Below are positions 6,372-21,300 of a DNA stretch of 64,000 nucleotides, in pieces. How positions within the stretch are numbered: position 1 is the first letter of the stretch; every line of letters starts with the position of its first letter. The notes under the pieces are model-generated. The model was not told the DNA's origin and made no database searches. It saw only the letters and a program-made list of their open reading frames with translations. The DNA comes from an uncultured Clostridia bacterium (GTDB lineage: Bacteria; Bacillota; Clostridia; Christensenellales; UBA1242), in NCBI GenBank assembly GCA_934746515.1, contig CAKVFH010000001.1, positions 62,001 through 126,000 on the forward strand, written 5' to 3'. The position numbers were made by a program, and so were the translations under genes.

Positions 6372-9300
6372 CTACTTGTAAACACTATTGATTGCGTCTC
6401 TAACCATTTTATCAATTTCATATTCAGTGACTCTATTAAATTGTACAAGGTTATTGTCTGTGTCAATACCAAACATTTGTTTAAACAAGCCTGCTCGTGA
6501 TTCAAGTATCACACCGGACAATGCTTTTTGAGCCTCATACTTGGAAACATCACTACCAATTCTTTCAACTGTTGAATATAGGAATACACCTGCACCAACA
6601 GCTGCAAGACCGATAGCAATATCAGCAATCCAACCAATTGGTGTAATTTGTGAAACAGCAAAGGTAATAGCTGTGGCAATATAAGCAATTACCATAATTG
6701 TATCCACAACTTTATCATATTGCGTTTTATAATCAAGTGGATTTAGATTAAAAAATCTTGTTGGGAGTCTCAAGTTTGGATCTTCACAAATTGTGACTGT
6801 TGGTGTCATTGCTTCAATTTTATCTTTACTGCTATAGAAGTCTTTTGCAGCAAATGCAGCTGAAGCAGTTGACGTTGCCAAATAGTTATCCACACGATTG
6901 CTACTAGCTTGATACATTGTCGCCATTGGAGCCATTGGATGCTCAAGCGAAACAACATCATCAATAAATTTTGTTGCTTGATCTTTTACACTTTTATCAG
7001 CATTTGCAAAGTTGAATGATAAAGCATTGCCGACATGTCCATCAGAAACTGTGAATGTTGGAGTTCCAACCGTGCAAGTGAATGCAGTTTTTACTGGAGC
7101 ATAATACTTGTAAGCTTTTATACCAAATGCATCTTGTCTAGGCTTAGATTCTTTTCCAGTAAAGAATTTTTTAATACCATTCCATGCGTTTGCAATCGCA
7201 CCAACACGACCAGCTTGGAAGTATTGTTGACTGTATCTTTCCTTCATTTCAATTACTGAAACAACAAGATCTGTTTGCTTAATATGGTTAGAAATGAAGT
7301 TTGTCGAAACTGCAGTTCTTGAAAGGGCATTAACATCAATTTGACTGACTTTCAAGAATTTGGTTGTTGAATCATCATATCTTGAATCGTATTTTCTAGG
7401 AAGATTTGCAATGTAATATTTTGCCTCACTAACAATATCTGCCTTTGTTGAATTTCTATTTAAAATGAGATTTACAGCACCAATAGCAAAATCATAGAAT
7501 GTTGAATATTTGTAGAATGAAGAACTTCTGTTTGCATCATCAAACAAGTAATCCATTTGTAACTGGATATATGAGAGTGGGTTATATGTTGAAATATAAC
7601 TATAATACTTGGTTGCAGTAACTCTTGTATCGTTGTTTGAAGTATTTTCAAAAATAAATTCAAGCAAGTCGAGAACCATTTGTCCATCATTGATAACATA
7701 CAAATTGTATGACTTATAAATGAATGAGAAGTATGTGCTGTACGATTCAATCATTCTGTTTTCAGAATTTTCTTCGTCTTTTGACATAACTCTTCCGAAT
7801 ATCTTTGAGAAGCCATTTACATTTGATGTGCTATAAATTGAAGTTGGATTAGATTCTGAAGCACCACTTCTGCTGAGCATTGAAATATTTCCTGTTTCAT
7901 TATTTCCAACAACAGTTTTTACTGTTGGATTCACAGCTTTCAAAGTGTAGGCATAGATAAGTGAAACTTTTACATTAAGGTTTGGCATTTGGAAATACTT
8001 TCCATTTTCATAGCTATATCCGCCACCATAAAGGTTTTGGAAGAAACCATTTGCTTCTTTACCTCTTCCAATGTAGTTTGCATCGTTTTCGCCTGTGATG
8101 TTAGAATCATATCTAGTTCCGTTTCTTTCAGCAATAGTTGTAGGTGAGTAAACTAAAGCATTTTTATCATTGCCATAAGTATAATCAACAACAATACCAA
8201 TTCTTTGAAGGTTAGCGACTGAAATGTCTTGTCGTTTCTTTTCAGCGGTTGTAAGTGCTGGATTTTGATTTATGATAACTTCAGGAAGAGAACCATCTTC
8301 ATAATAAATTTTTAAGGTAAGAGTAATTGATGTAACAATTCCAATTGATGAAGTTGATGTCTCAAACTTGATTGAAGACAAGAACGTCTTTTCAACACCT
8401 TCAGTGTTTTTGAAGGTTGCTGTAATCTTGTTAGAAAGTTGAGTAAATTGACTACTATCAATCATGTAACCACCAACACTGATTGTGAATAATTTTTCTT
8501 TTAATTTATATAATTTTTCACCAGAAGTTGAATCTGTTCCAATATAATCAACAAACTTACTCTTGTCGGTTATACCTGGGGTAATGTTGGTTGATGTAAT
8601 ATTGTAGAATCCATGTTTAGAAGCGGTTTCGTCAACACTTGTCTTGTAAACAATTATTCTCAAATATTCTTGTGCTAATTCATAATCGCTGTCAAGTGGA
8701 TCATTTGCTTTCTTAATAAGACTTGTTACATAGTTTAATTCGTATTTTGATTTATCATTGATATACTTTTCGCCATTTTTTGCAAGTCTTCCAGCAACAA
8801 CATAACTCTTGCCACTTATTTGTATGTATGCTAAACCTGTTGATGAGAATAGAATATCTGTAGATTTAATTTTCTTTACATTGAATATATCATCGGCTGG
8901 GGTATCAAGTTTTGCTGCACTAAAGTCAATTGTATAAACAAAGTTCTCATTTGCATAAATTGTTTTTCCACCACATGAGTTGCCGGCTGCTGGGTTATGA
9001 TTTTCTTCAAGGAAAGATGAATTGAATTCTACATAGTTTTCACTTCCACCTTGGTTATATGGAATTACAAGGTATGCATAATTTTCAACTTTTTCAACTT
9101 TATTTTCATAGGTTATCTTGTTTGAATAGTTTTCTTCAGATAATTGATCGCCAGTCTTACTGAGCTTATCTTTTGGTTGAATATTATAGTATTTGAACGA
9201 TTGAACAACCCAAATGCCATAATCATCTTTATAAATCTCAAATTGTTTAGAGTCGCCAGCGCTTGTTGCATAAGCTGAAGTCATTTCAGTTCCGCCAGTG

Positions 9301-12300
9301 ACTTCCTTTCTTGCAAGAGCTGGAATGTAATATTGACCATCTGAATTTTTTTTATAAACAAGGAAGCCTGCAGCTTTTGAAAGGGTAAAGTCGATCATAG
9401 AGTTCAAGATTGGAGATGGAGTAGCCATCATAAATTTCTTGTAAATAGATCTTATGCTTGGTTGTTCCATTTCTGCAGTTATGAGTGTTCCATAGTTGTC
9501 AAACAATGTGTAAACAAGTCTGTCATCACCAGAAACATCTTTGTAAGTATAAGCTCTTGTCTCTACAGCTCCAGCTGAATCGCCTGTGCCTTGCGATGCA
9601 ATGTTTGCAATAAAGCTATAGTCGTTTATGCCATCAGATGTAACAGCGTTTGCATAATCTTCATCATCGAGATAATAGCTAAAGTATTTATCATAGATTG
9701 TGCTATTGTTTCTGTCACCATAAATTGTTGTGTTATAGGTGTGAGCTGGGTTTTCCCAAGTTTTATTTGTTGTTTTTTCATATTCTTCAATATATCTTTC
9801 TGTGTAAGCAATATAGCTATCTGCTTCCGATTTTGAACCATCTTCAGCATTATAAATGCCACGCTCTGTTTCATTAAGCTCAATTGTGAGTGTGTATGAA
9901 ATTGCATTGAAGAATACATAAATTCCAAGATTGTTTGTAAATCCACCAAAGAAGATATAATTTTTCTGAGTATTGTTATCTTCAGGGAATTTAACATATT
10001 GATCGACTCCAGAGCCCAAAATCTTAATTTTTGACTTATCAGTTGTTCCATTATCAGTTCTTGACTGATTCATAAAGTATGTATAATTTGCAGCATTTAA
10101 TAGGTTGGACGAACCGCCCTCATATTTTCTAACGACTGATAAAGATTTTGAGTAGTTATAGTCTGACGATATTGAATATGAATCATCAAACAATTTAGTT
10201 TTAACATCTTTATATCTTTGATCAGTTTCATCAGTGATTTTAAGGGTTGTGTTTATTGTTCGAACTGAAGTCATTTGATTCTCATTTTCTTTTGCAAGAG
10301 AATAACCCAAGTAGCTGTTGCCATTTGTTGGTCTTGCTGTAATCATTGCAAAACCATTGTGTTCAACAAGCATATTTCCTCTTACAGATCCAGCTGAAGT
10401 TGAATCTTCTGGTTTAGAATTTTCATCATAAAGTTGAGAGAACAAACCTTCACGAATCGTTCCATCTGGTTGAGTGTTGTTTGTTAAGATTGAAACATCA
10501 TCTTTATTTTTGATTGAAGACAAATCAACCTTTGTGACTCCAATTGTATACATAACTGGAGCATAAACAGCGAAGATTGTAAAGTTTCCATTGATTGGGA
10601 GATTGATGTCATAGCAAATTGCACTAATGTTGCCTTTAGCATCTGATTCATAAGAAACTTTGCCGTTTGTGCTGTTATCAATACATTCATAGTCAACTGA
10701 AATAAATTTTAACAAATTGAAGCTTGAATAATATTCAAAACCTTGCAATCCGTCAAAGATATTTCCGCCTGAAGTTAAAATGTAATGCAAATATGTTGAA
10801 CCGGTTGACACAAAATCAGGAACTAGCAAGAATCCTTTGAGATAATATCCAGCATAAACTTTAGCTCTAATGCTTGTGATGTTTGCTTGTGATGAAGCCA
10901 AAGATAGTTGATTGTTTGAAGGGGTAGTGTATCTATCAACATTCCTGTATGAATAAACTGCATCATTTTTGCTTGCAATGTTTACTTGGATTGTGCTTAA
11001 GCCGAGATTGTCAATTCTTCTTACAAAGTATGACATTCCTTCGAAAATACAAAGTGAATTCTTGATTAGTGTTGAACTATTAAAGTTTGCAGGATCCGAA
11101 TACATATTTGAAGTAATATTGCCAGCATCATTTTGAGTGATTACAAAGTAAATTGATGTATTAGTGCCATCACCATTATCATATTGATATGGGATAACTT
11201 GAGTGTTACCTGTAACATTTATTGCACCAACATTGGCAATATATTTCTTTTTGTTGTAAGTAATGTTTTTGTAAATCTTAATGATGTTTGTTCCACCATT
11301 ATCACTTGTTTTATAATAATCTGTATTTACTCTAAATTTGTCAGAGAAGGTGTAGTTTGTGTATTCAGTGCCTTGATTGCCATCTTGATCTGAACCATAA
11401 ATTCTTGCTTTAGAGCTTACATCGTTACAATCTGGGAGAACGAGTTTGATAAAATCATTTGGATCTGTGCTTTGAGCATAAAGAACATAAGGATCAATTG
11501 GATTGTTTGATGAATCTTTATTTACAAATGTTGGAATATCATATTTAACAACTCCAAGTTGAATGAATGTTGGGTAAACATAATAATTATGCAACTTCAT
11601 ATATTTGTAAGTATCTTCATCATAAATTTTAGTTGTTTCAAGCGAATTTACTTTAACCATGCTAGTTTCATTGAATGGGAATGAACTATACAATTTAAGG
11701 TTGCTTCCGATATAAAATTGTGTTCCATCAATTTTAACATAGTTATATTTGTCAATAGTTTCAATTGATGAAGAATTAAAGTTGAATGTTTTTCCTATAC
11801 AAGTTATATCTGAAACAGTGACAGAAAATTGGTATTCATTCGAATATACTCCGCCGGAATAATTGTTATAGAATTTTCCTTTATAATAGTAAACTTCTCG
11901 CAATATGTTGGTGAATCTATCAATAAATTTATACAAATAAGTACCAGCACTAGTATCACATGCAACTTTTCGATTTTTAAATCTATTACTACCAAATATT
12001 GCATATTTATAATAAACATCTGCATACCAACTATCTGGATTAAAGTAGTCTTTGTAGAGTGAGCCATCAATCAAATAATACTCATCACCATTATAGGTGT
12101 ATTTAGTTATCTTATTTGTTTCGGCTGCCATGTAGTTGTACTTAATTTCAATGTTATTAACATTGCTTGAATCACCATCTTCAAAATCTGTATTAAAGAT
12201 GTATGAGTTATCATCACCACTAATCTCTAGAAGTGCATCTTCATTTGAATTTACAACAATTTTGCGTTTAATTGTCTTTTTTGTATACGAATTTTTGAAG

Positions 12301-15300
12301 TCTTGAAGTTTTTCTTGAAGTCTAGTCTTTTCTTTTTCTAGAGCGGCAATTTCTTCATCTCTTCCAACATAATTTAGTCCTTTATTCTTAATGAAGATAT
12401 CCATGTCTATTTTCTTGATTTTTTTGGTGTAATCACTGATTTTTTCTTGTCTTGCAAGACTATCTTCCATGTAATAGGTTTCAATTTTTCTTGCACCAAC
12501 AAGAACGAAATTAGTTATTTCTTTACCATCTTCAAGTGTAATTACAGGGCCAGTTTCTTCACGATATTCAGCGTATGAATAATTTTCAGACTGGTAGTTA
12601 TATTGCAAAATACCATTAGAAAGGGTGTAGATTGATTTACTTGTGTTATACCAACTCTTAAATGATGCTGGCATTGTATCAACAGTTTTTTCAATCATTG
12701 TCTTAAATGAATCATTTTCATTAACTGTAAAGTTATTGGCAAAACTTGATTCAAACTTTGTTCCACCAACCATTGCTTCAGATTTTTCACCAAGAATGAG
12801 ATATAATAGTTCATAAACTGTTATTGAATAGTCGCTGTAATCTACATCAAAGTAATAACCTTCACTTCTTGGGTCATATTCAACTTCCATGTTGTTGAAT
12901 TCAACAAACTCATCATCAAGTGCATCTTTAACACTTTCAAGATAAATTTTTCCATCGCAGAAATAGTAAAGTTTGTTATTGAATACGAATGACATTGCAT
13001 GAACTGTTTTTCCGGTTGTTGTTTTTATCTTAATGTCTTTAACTGCATTTGCTTCAACATCTGTAACATTTCCCAAATTGTCAAAATATTTTGAACCTTC
13101 ACTAGAAATGTTATCAACATCTGTTTTATAAATGTAGTCAACTTCTCTGATATCAACAAATGGAACAGCGGTTTGTTTTTTGTTAGCCAAAAGAACATCG
13201 TGTCTCTTTTCTTTTGTTTTAACCAAGAACAAGTATTGTTTTGGATAAATTAGGTCTGCATTTAGTCTATTTGCATAAGCAAAAAGATTGAATGTGTTAT
13301 CAACATCAAAGTTATTCATTGAGTAAAGTTGACTTGGGTATGTTTCTGTGTTTTCTTCAGTATACAAGAAACCTTCATGTTCGTGAATTTCATAACCCGA
13401 ATAACTCTTTTGTGATGATGTGTTAAGTTGTTTAACACTGATTGAACTTCCAATACCAATAATCTTCGCAACAACATTATAGCCTGAATTCAAATCATTG
13501 CTTGTATTGATAAGGTTTCCAACGCCATTATCAATTGTGAATGATGAAGAATTATCAGCTGCAATAATTGCAAAAATAAATTTATTATTGGCATTTGCAT
13601 CAGCATTAAAGTTTGCTAGGAATGAAGTGTTACTCCTTGGCAAGAATGTGTAACTGATTAAATCCGAATTGCTAATGTATGAAGAAATAGAAGAAAGAGT
13701 AGTCATAAGTGTGCCTGGGGATAGGTTTCTAGCTTGAGCACTTGTGAATGTCAAGTAGTTGTAAACACAAACATCATATCTCAAGTCAGTTCTTTTTCTC
13801 ATAACACCATTTAATGCATTTTCTTTAACATACATTACTGGGATTTTGCTTGCATCAAGAATATTATATTTAATGTTAACACTTTCACCATCACGAACAA
13901 AGGTGTAAGCATATCTGTTTGCATAATCGGTGCCTGAACCAAAGTTGATTGCTGTTCCATCTCCAGTGAGTGTAAATGGAGCATCAATTGTGCCAGACAA
14001 ACCATTTGTTGAATACAAAATCTTATAATATTTTTGTGTTTGAATTTTTACAATATTTTCATTTGCGAAAGATCCGCCCAATTGCCATGAAACAATTGCA
14101 CCAATTGATGACTGAATTTCAAACATAACTTCTTGTGTTTTGTTTTCGCAATAAGCATTTTCGCAACTTAATGCATAAGGCAAGCTGTCGTTGATATACA
14201 AATACAACTTGGTTGCATCTGTACCGCTTGACTTGTCTTGTTCACGGAAGTCGTTAAGTTTAATGTTAAATCTAGCTTGTTGAGCAATTAAGTTTTGACC
14301 ATAAATAAACTCAAAGTAATATTTGCCGTTTTCTGACTTATATGTGCAATAAGAAATTGTCAAAGAATCTGTGATTGTTTCATCTGTTGGGTACAAATCA
14401 ATTGCATTTGTTACGCCATAGTCTTTTCCAAAACTATCTGGCTCATTCCATCTAACATTTTCAAGAACAGTGTAGGTTGTTGTTGAACCAGCTGAACCAA
14501 TTTGAATATCTAGACCAAGAGTTGCATTTGTATATTCAAGTTCAAGTGTGGTTTTCTTTACATTTTCTTTACCAACACAGTGAAGAACCAAAGTAGGAAG
14601 GTCGTCAGAAATTGAGTTAGAATCATTAAATAGTTGCATAAACTCGCCGTAAGAGATTGAAAGAGCTGAATCGTTTGTGCCAAGTGAAGTTCCTTGTACA
14701 TCTCTATTGTCTATTGTGTTCATGTAATCACTAAGGTTAGTATAGCTATTTGAAGTTTTATTCTTGAAACAATAGTAATCAAATGAAAGATAAGCTGAGT
14801 TGAATACAAGTGAAAGTGGTTTTGCAAATTGATAGGTGATATCGTAGTAGTAAACACCACGAGCTGTTCCTGAACCACCGATTGTTCTCATTTCATCACT
14901 ATCATAAACATAATTAGAAATGGTTACGTCGTCTGAAGCTGAAATAAATGGATTGAGAGCAAAGACATCATCACCAACACCAGCCGTCAATACACTGTTT
15001 GTAAGTTCGGTGCTATATTCACCATTTGATGAGTTATAGTAAGCTGGGTGAATATAAATTCTGATAATGCCACGAGTTTTATAGTTATAGGTAATGTTAT
15101 TGTTTTTGTCATCATTCATATTTGAAGTGTTGACATAAGCAATATTTTCACCATTCCAAACACCAGCTGAAGTAAATGAACCATCAATATGAGCTGATTT
15201 AGCTGATACACCACCAATTTTGATGATATCAAAGTTACTGAAACCATCCATAAATTGGATATTACCTGTAGATTTATTTACAAGCATTGTGTTAGAGAAT

Positions 15301-18300
15301 TTTGAATCTTTGATTGCTGGATCGGTTACAAAATCACTAATTAAAATTTCAGAACTATCAACTCTCATATAGTTTGCAACATCTTTTAGGTAAGATAAGA
15401 TTCTAGCGTTTGTTACAAAGTTTTTACCATCATACTTGCCAAAGTTAGATGAGAATTGTTCAGACAAATAGTTGGCAGGGTAGAACATATTGAGTGATGA
15501 ACCATCATAGCCAGAAATAGAAGCATCATTTTCAGTTACTGAAATATGCAAGATTGTTATTGGTCTTGTTGTTACCGTGTAACTTGACTCAACACCAAGC
15601 GCAGCCAAGTTTGTTGTCACTTTCAAGACAACTTTTGTGAAGAATCTTTGACCAAAGCTGTCAGTAACAATCACTGAACGATCAAGATCAATTTCAGCAG
15701 ATGAACCTGTAGCCATTGTTATAGTGAACAAATCTTTATTTTGAGAATTTTGATCGTAAGTAAAGTCAATCATCGCATTAGATCCAGATCTAATCTTGTC
15801 GATATATTCATCGTCACCAGCCTGGAATTCCAATGTATAAACTGTGCCAGCGCCATAATCTTCACCTGAACCATAATTTCCATTGTTAGCATTTGGTTTA
15901 GAGAGTTGTTTTGCTTCGCCGAAAACAGCATAGATATAAACATCAGACATAACGGTGAATGTGAATGAGAATCCAACTTCTTCAACGCTATAGAGTTTAT
16001 AGCTTGTTTTGCCGTCATAAGAAATCATGAATCCAGAGAAGCTATCGTTTCTGTATTCCGCACGAAGACTTACAGTAAGTTGTGTGTACATTGAGAAGTA
16101 TTTTCCAACAACAGCTGAAATAACTGGGGTATCAGCAATTGCATTTAATTCATCTGTAGTCAAAGTATGTGGGTTCTTAAATACATAAACAGTTAAATTA
16201 TCTTCACTTAAGAAGTATTTATTTGAACCAACATAGGTTACAAAACCTGGCGAACCAATAGTTGTATAGTTAGAAATAAAGTAGTAGTAATTTTCTGGAC
16301 TTGTTCCACCTCTAGTTACTTGATAGGTAACAAGAGTTTCATAATAATTTCCTTCAAACAAATAGTAAATCGTGCCACCAATATTAACATAATCAATTTC
16401 ATTAGCATACTTTTGTGTGTTGTTAATGTTATCTTGAGTAATGTCGCTTGCAGTAACAGTAATGAGAGAATTTACATCGTTTTCAAACACTTTGTCAGGT
16501 GCGATTGGTTTAACTGTAACCTTTAGTGAATTTTTGCTATCGTTTACGGTGATAACGATTTTGTCTTCTGAAATATCATTTAAGATATTGTCATAGTATC
16601 CACGCATGCTTGGACCAGTTTTACCAAACTTCAAGTTGTAGTTTGGTTGTTCATTCACATTTGTTGAAAGTGTTACGCTATCTCTGATACTGTTGCCGTA
16701 AACAGGCAATGAAATTCCTGTTACTGGGGTATCCGATTCAACTGTAAGTGAATCATCAAGGAATTTGAAGTCATTTTCAACACCAATCTCACTTATATAG
16801 TATGTGCTCATAACTGGTGCAGACATTCTGATTACGGCTTGGTCAGTTGCAATGAATTTAGCACCCAAAATTGAGTTGTCTGTTGAGTCTTGAACATAGT
16901 AATAAGGCATTGTCACTTGACCTTTCAAGTGTATTGAAGACATGTCTGAATATTTAACATCAATGTTCTTATATTCAACATATCTTGCCCAATAGGTTCC
17001 TTTTTCTATAGGAACACCACCTGAACCAGGTGTTGCACTTACGAGATATGCAAGTCTTCCACTCATATATCTGTACCAACCAGTAAAGATATAAAGTTTT
17101 GAGTCAATTGAAACAGTTTGTGGGGTATTCAAGAATGTTGTGCCACCTGAACCATAAGATGTCGAAGTAACCTTATTTCCATCAAGAGAATATACTTGAT
17201 AAACAAGATCTGTGTTAGAAGATGCTATCGTGCTCACATCATTATAGTTAATAATTAAAGATTTATCTTCATTAACATAGAATGAAATTGAGCTATTGCT
17301 TGACATCAATGTATTAACACTGATTGAATTCCAATACCATCTAGAATTTGCAATATTTGAATCAAATTCAAGTTTTGTTCCATAAGGAACTGTGATTGTA
17401 AATGTGCCATTTGCTGCTTCAGCATCAATACCAGGAATATCAGATGAAGAAGAGTAAATAGTATTTCCAATTGTATACTTAATAACATTTGTGTGATAGT
17501 TATTTGAAACATTTACATCAAATGAAAGGTTTTTATTGTGTGTTACACTTCCATTATCTCTCATGTCAACATAAACTGTAACAAGTTTAAGGAATCTTGC
17601 TTCAATAACAACATCACTCGCTGCATTAAGGTGAATATCAAATGATTTTCTGTTGAATGAATCATCAACATATTGACCATTTACATAGTAACCAGCAAAC
17701 ACATATTCTGAATCAACTGAAACTTCACTATGAACAATTGAATAAGTTGAGTTGAATACGTAAGAAGAATTGTCGCCTTTTTCAGCACCACCAGTTGTTT
17801 TAACTTTGATGCTTGAATAGTTGATTGAACCACCATATTCGCCAGTTGCCAAACTTCCGTCTTCACGAACAGTTGTTGTGATAAAGCTGAATGTGTAGAA
17901 GTTATCAACAGCTGATAAAATATTATAATTTGAATTTACATCATAAACTTTACCGGCTTTTTTGATTTGTGCAAGATTTACATCTTTTCCATCAATATAG
18001 CCTGCACTTGTTGACAATCTATCACTATTTGCATCTCTTGTGGCTTGCAATGAGTTTCTATAGTTGAATGAGAAATTATTTACTTGCGAACTCAAGAATG
18101 GGAATTTGTTTTGAGGCAACGAACTATCTTTTGTTCTCTCATAGTTTATTGAATTGATGATATAGTAGAAACCATCTTGTGGGGTAATGGTTGTTGCGGT
18201 ATCACTACCATAAGAACCAACGGCAGTTTCAAAGCCAAAGTATGTTCCTACCAAAACTTCAATTTTAACTTGAACTCTGTCTTTTGTGATTGTTGAAATT

Positions 18301-21300
18301 GCCAAGATTCTATCATCACGAACATTAGTTTTAACATAGTTATAACTTGTGTACATATTTGAACGAACACTACCAGAACTGATCACTTCATTTGCATTTG
18401 AAGCATCTGTTGTGTTAGGAAGTTCAATTGTAATTGTTTTAACAAGGATAAATCTTGCAATCAAACTATCAGTTTGAATAAGGTTGTTTGGATAATCATC
18501 AAAATTATCAGAAACCATTAAATATCTTACACTATCCGCAACATTAGCATCGTTTACTTTTAACCACCAGCCAGCGAACACATATTTATTTCCATTATAC
18601 ATCAAAACATTATTTTGAATAATTGTTCTGATTGACTCAACTGAAAGAGATGTGTCAATATTATTTCCAATAAGTTCCGCAGAAAAAAGTGGAGATTCAA
18701 CATAAGACGATTCATAACTGCTGTATTTTGCCAAAATATCAATGCTCGAATCTGAATGTGAGTTGAAATTGATATCTTTTGCAGCAAAGAATGTAAGCTC
18801 GTCAGAATAAGTTATCTTTGAGTTGTTTTTGATAATTTCAGTGTTGTTATCATAAACATACCAACCACTAAAGTGGAACAATCTTGAGTTTGAACCATAG
18901 GCTTTCTTGTTGGCAATTTTTAATGTAATTTTTGTTCCAAATGGAACAATAAATTTTGTACAAAGTTCTGTGCCACTTCCAGTCCAAATGCTTCTTGTGA
19001 GTTTGTCAGAACTTGTAATAACTGACATACTATCATAATAAAGTGTTTTTTCACCTTTGAAATAATATTGTGGAATAGCTGTTCCTGTATACAAAACTTT
19101 ATCCCAATCGTTTTCATCAAACACATATTCAGTTCCGCTTGTTGGAGATGTGTAATATTTGATTTTTGAATTGTAGAGAGAACCTTTCTTAAGTTCAACT
19201 CTTTGTCCAACAGAATATTTGATTGTTGTGTAAATATTTTCAAGAGCAATTGAGATATCAAATTGTCCACCCTTAACAATGCCATATTCACTAGAGAGAA
19301 CGCTCTTTGAAATGATATCGTTTACAGCCATTCTGACAGAAACTTCAATATTTTTAACAAACTTAACTTCAATGTTTATATTGTTTTCAAAAGCAGAGAA
19401 AGTTCTATCAGTTCCGTCAATAGTGTCGGTTACATCAAACTCGCTGCCTCCGCCTTCACCAGAGAAGAGTCTTTGCAAGTTGATAGTTACTTCGCCAGAT
19501 AAGCCATAGGTATCAAAGCCTAAATTGCTAACTGACAAATAAATTCCGTTGATGAATATTCCCGCAGTTGTATAACCGCTTGTTGGATTAACAGTAATTT
19601 GAAGACAATTGTATGATTTTGAGAAGAATGTTCCTTCATTTTTGGTTGATGGAGAAGTTTCCATGTATGCCTTAACTTTAACAGTTCCGCCAACTTTATT
19701 GTTTGCGTTATAGTTGCTTGTTGGGCCAAGGTATCCAAAATCATCAGTTGTTGTAACAAATGTGTTAATGTCATAAACATTTTCATAGTTTGCAATAACT
19801 GTGATATTACTTGTGATGATATCACCAGAAATTGCGAGATATGAAACATCAGCACTATCAGTAAGTTTCAATGTTTGTCTATAAACAAAGTTAGGATCAT
19901 CAATTTGATCTTTAATAATTCGATATGAAATATCTTTTCCGTCGACTGTAACTTGAATTCTTGAAATATAATAGGTGAAACCAGTAAATCTAAATCCAAG
20001 TGTGTGTCCCGCGGTGAGATATAAGTTTGTTCCAGACCTTGCATAAACTGCAACATCAGGATTTGAATAATAGTTATCAGCAATTGTATATGAGTTTAAA
20101 ATGTTAGAAATTGTGTAGCCATTCTTTAAATCTTTATCACCGATTGTTCCGTCATTATCAAGCATGTATTTTGCAAATTGTGCAAATTCATCCTTTGAAT
20201 AAATGGTTGATGGATTATCTGTTGTAAGGTGGCTAGCATATTTCAATAAGTTACCAGAAATAATTGATGAAACCAAAATATTTTCTCTGTTGCCAGTTGG
20301 GTAGGTTGAATTTGGAGTTGTGTCATAAGTTACTTCTGTATAATAACCATAAGAAGCGGTAAACTTCATGTTATCTGAAGGGATGTAAACATAGCCATAA
20401 TCTCCAAGACTGCCTGAAAGTTCACCCGTGATGTTTTCAAGAACAGCTTTTCTGCTGATTGTTCTTGTTTCACCAGCAAATGTGAATGTGTAATACAAAT
20501 CGTTTCCACCAGCGGTATCTCTTTGAAGTGCACAAAGTGCAACAATTTTGTTGTCGTTATCATGAATCATAACGAAACCATTGATACCATCTGATTCTGT
20601 TGAGCCAAGCTTTGAGACATTGACTGAAACTTCTCTGTCGGTTGAATATAAGTAACCATTCAAGTACCAACCATAGAACACAATGCCAAGTTTTTCAGCA
20701 TCAACACCATTCATGATGCTTGTTTTTAAGGTGTGTCTTGTTGCAAAGTCAGCTCTGTGAATAGGGTAGGTCTTTGTGAGCGAACTTGTATTGTAATAGT
20801 AAATGTTCTTAAATGCACGGTCACCATTACCAATATTAAGTTGACTTTCTTCATAGTAAGACAAAAAGTTTTGATCAGTGTAGTACAACGCAATATTTCT
20901 ATCATTGATAGTCGCATATTCAACAGTTGATTCAACTGAAATGAATTTTAACAAATCTGTAAGCTTGCTTTCTGCACCAACATTTCCGTCATCTTTGTTT
21001 CCTTCAATTGTTTTTTCTATTGTTGAAGTATATGAGCTATAGTAAGAAATTCTCATTGAAATGTTAGCTGGGCTACCAATTGTTCCAATTGTGTTGCTTG
21101 TGATAACAAATCTGCCTTCCTTGTCTTTGTTAAGATAGGTGTTATTACCTTCCAATCCAAGGGTAGCAAAAATGTGTGTACCTTCAATACTCATATATCT
21201 GTTTCTAACAGCTGGGTTAATATATGGAGTAATGTAAAGATTTGTGCCTCTTGCAATTGTTACATCGGTATAGTAAAGCCCTTTATCAGCATCATAGTTA

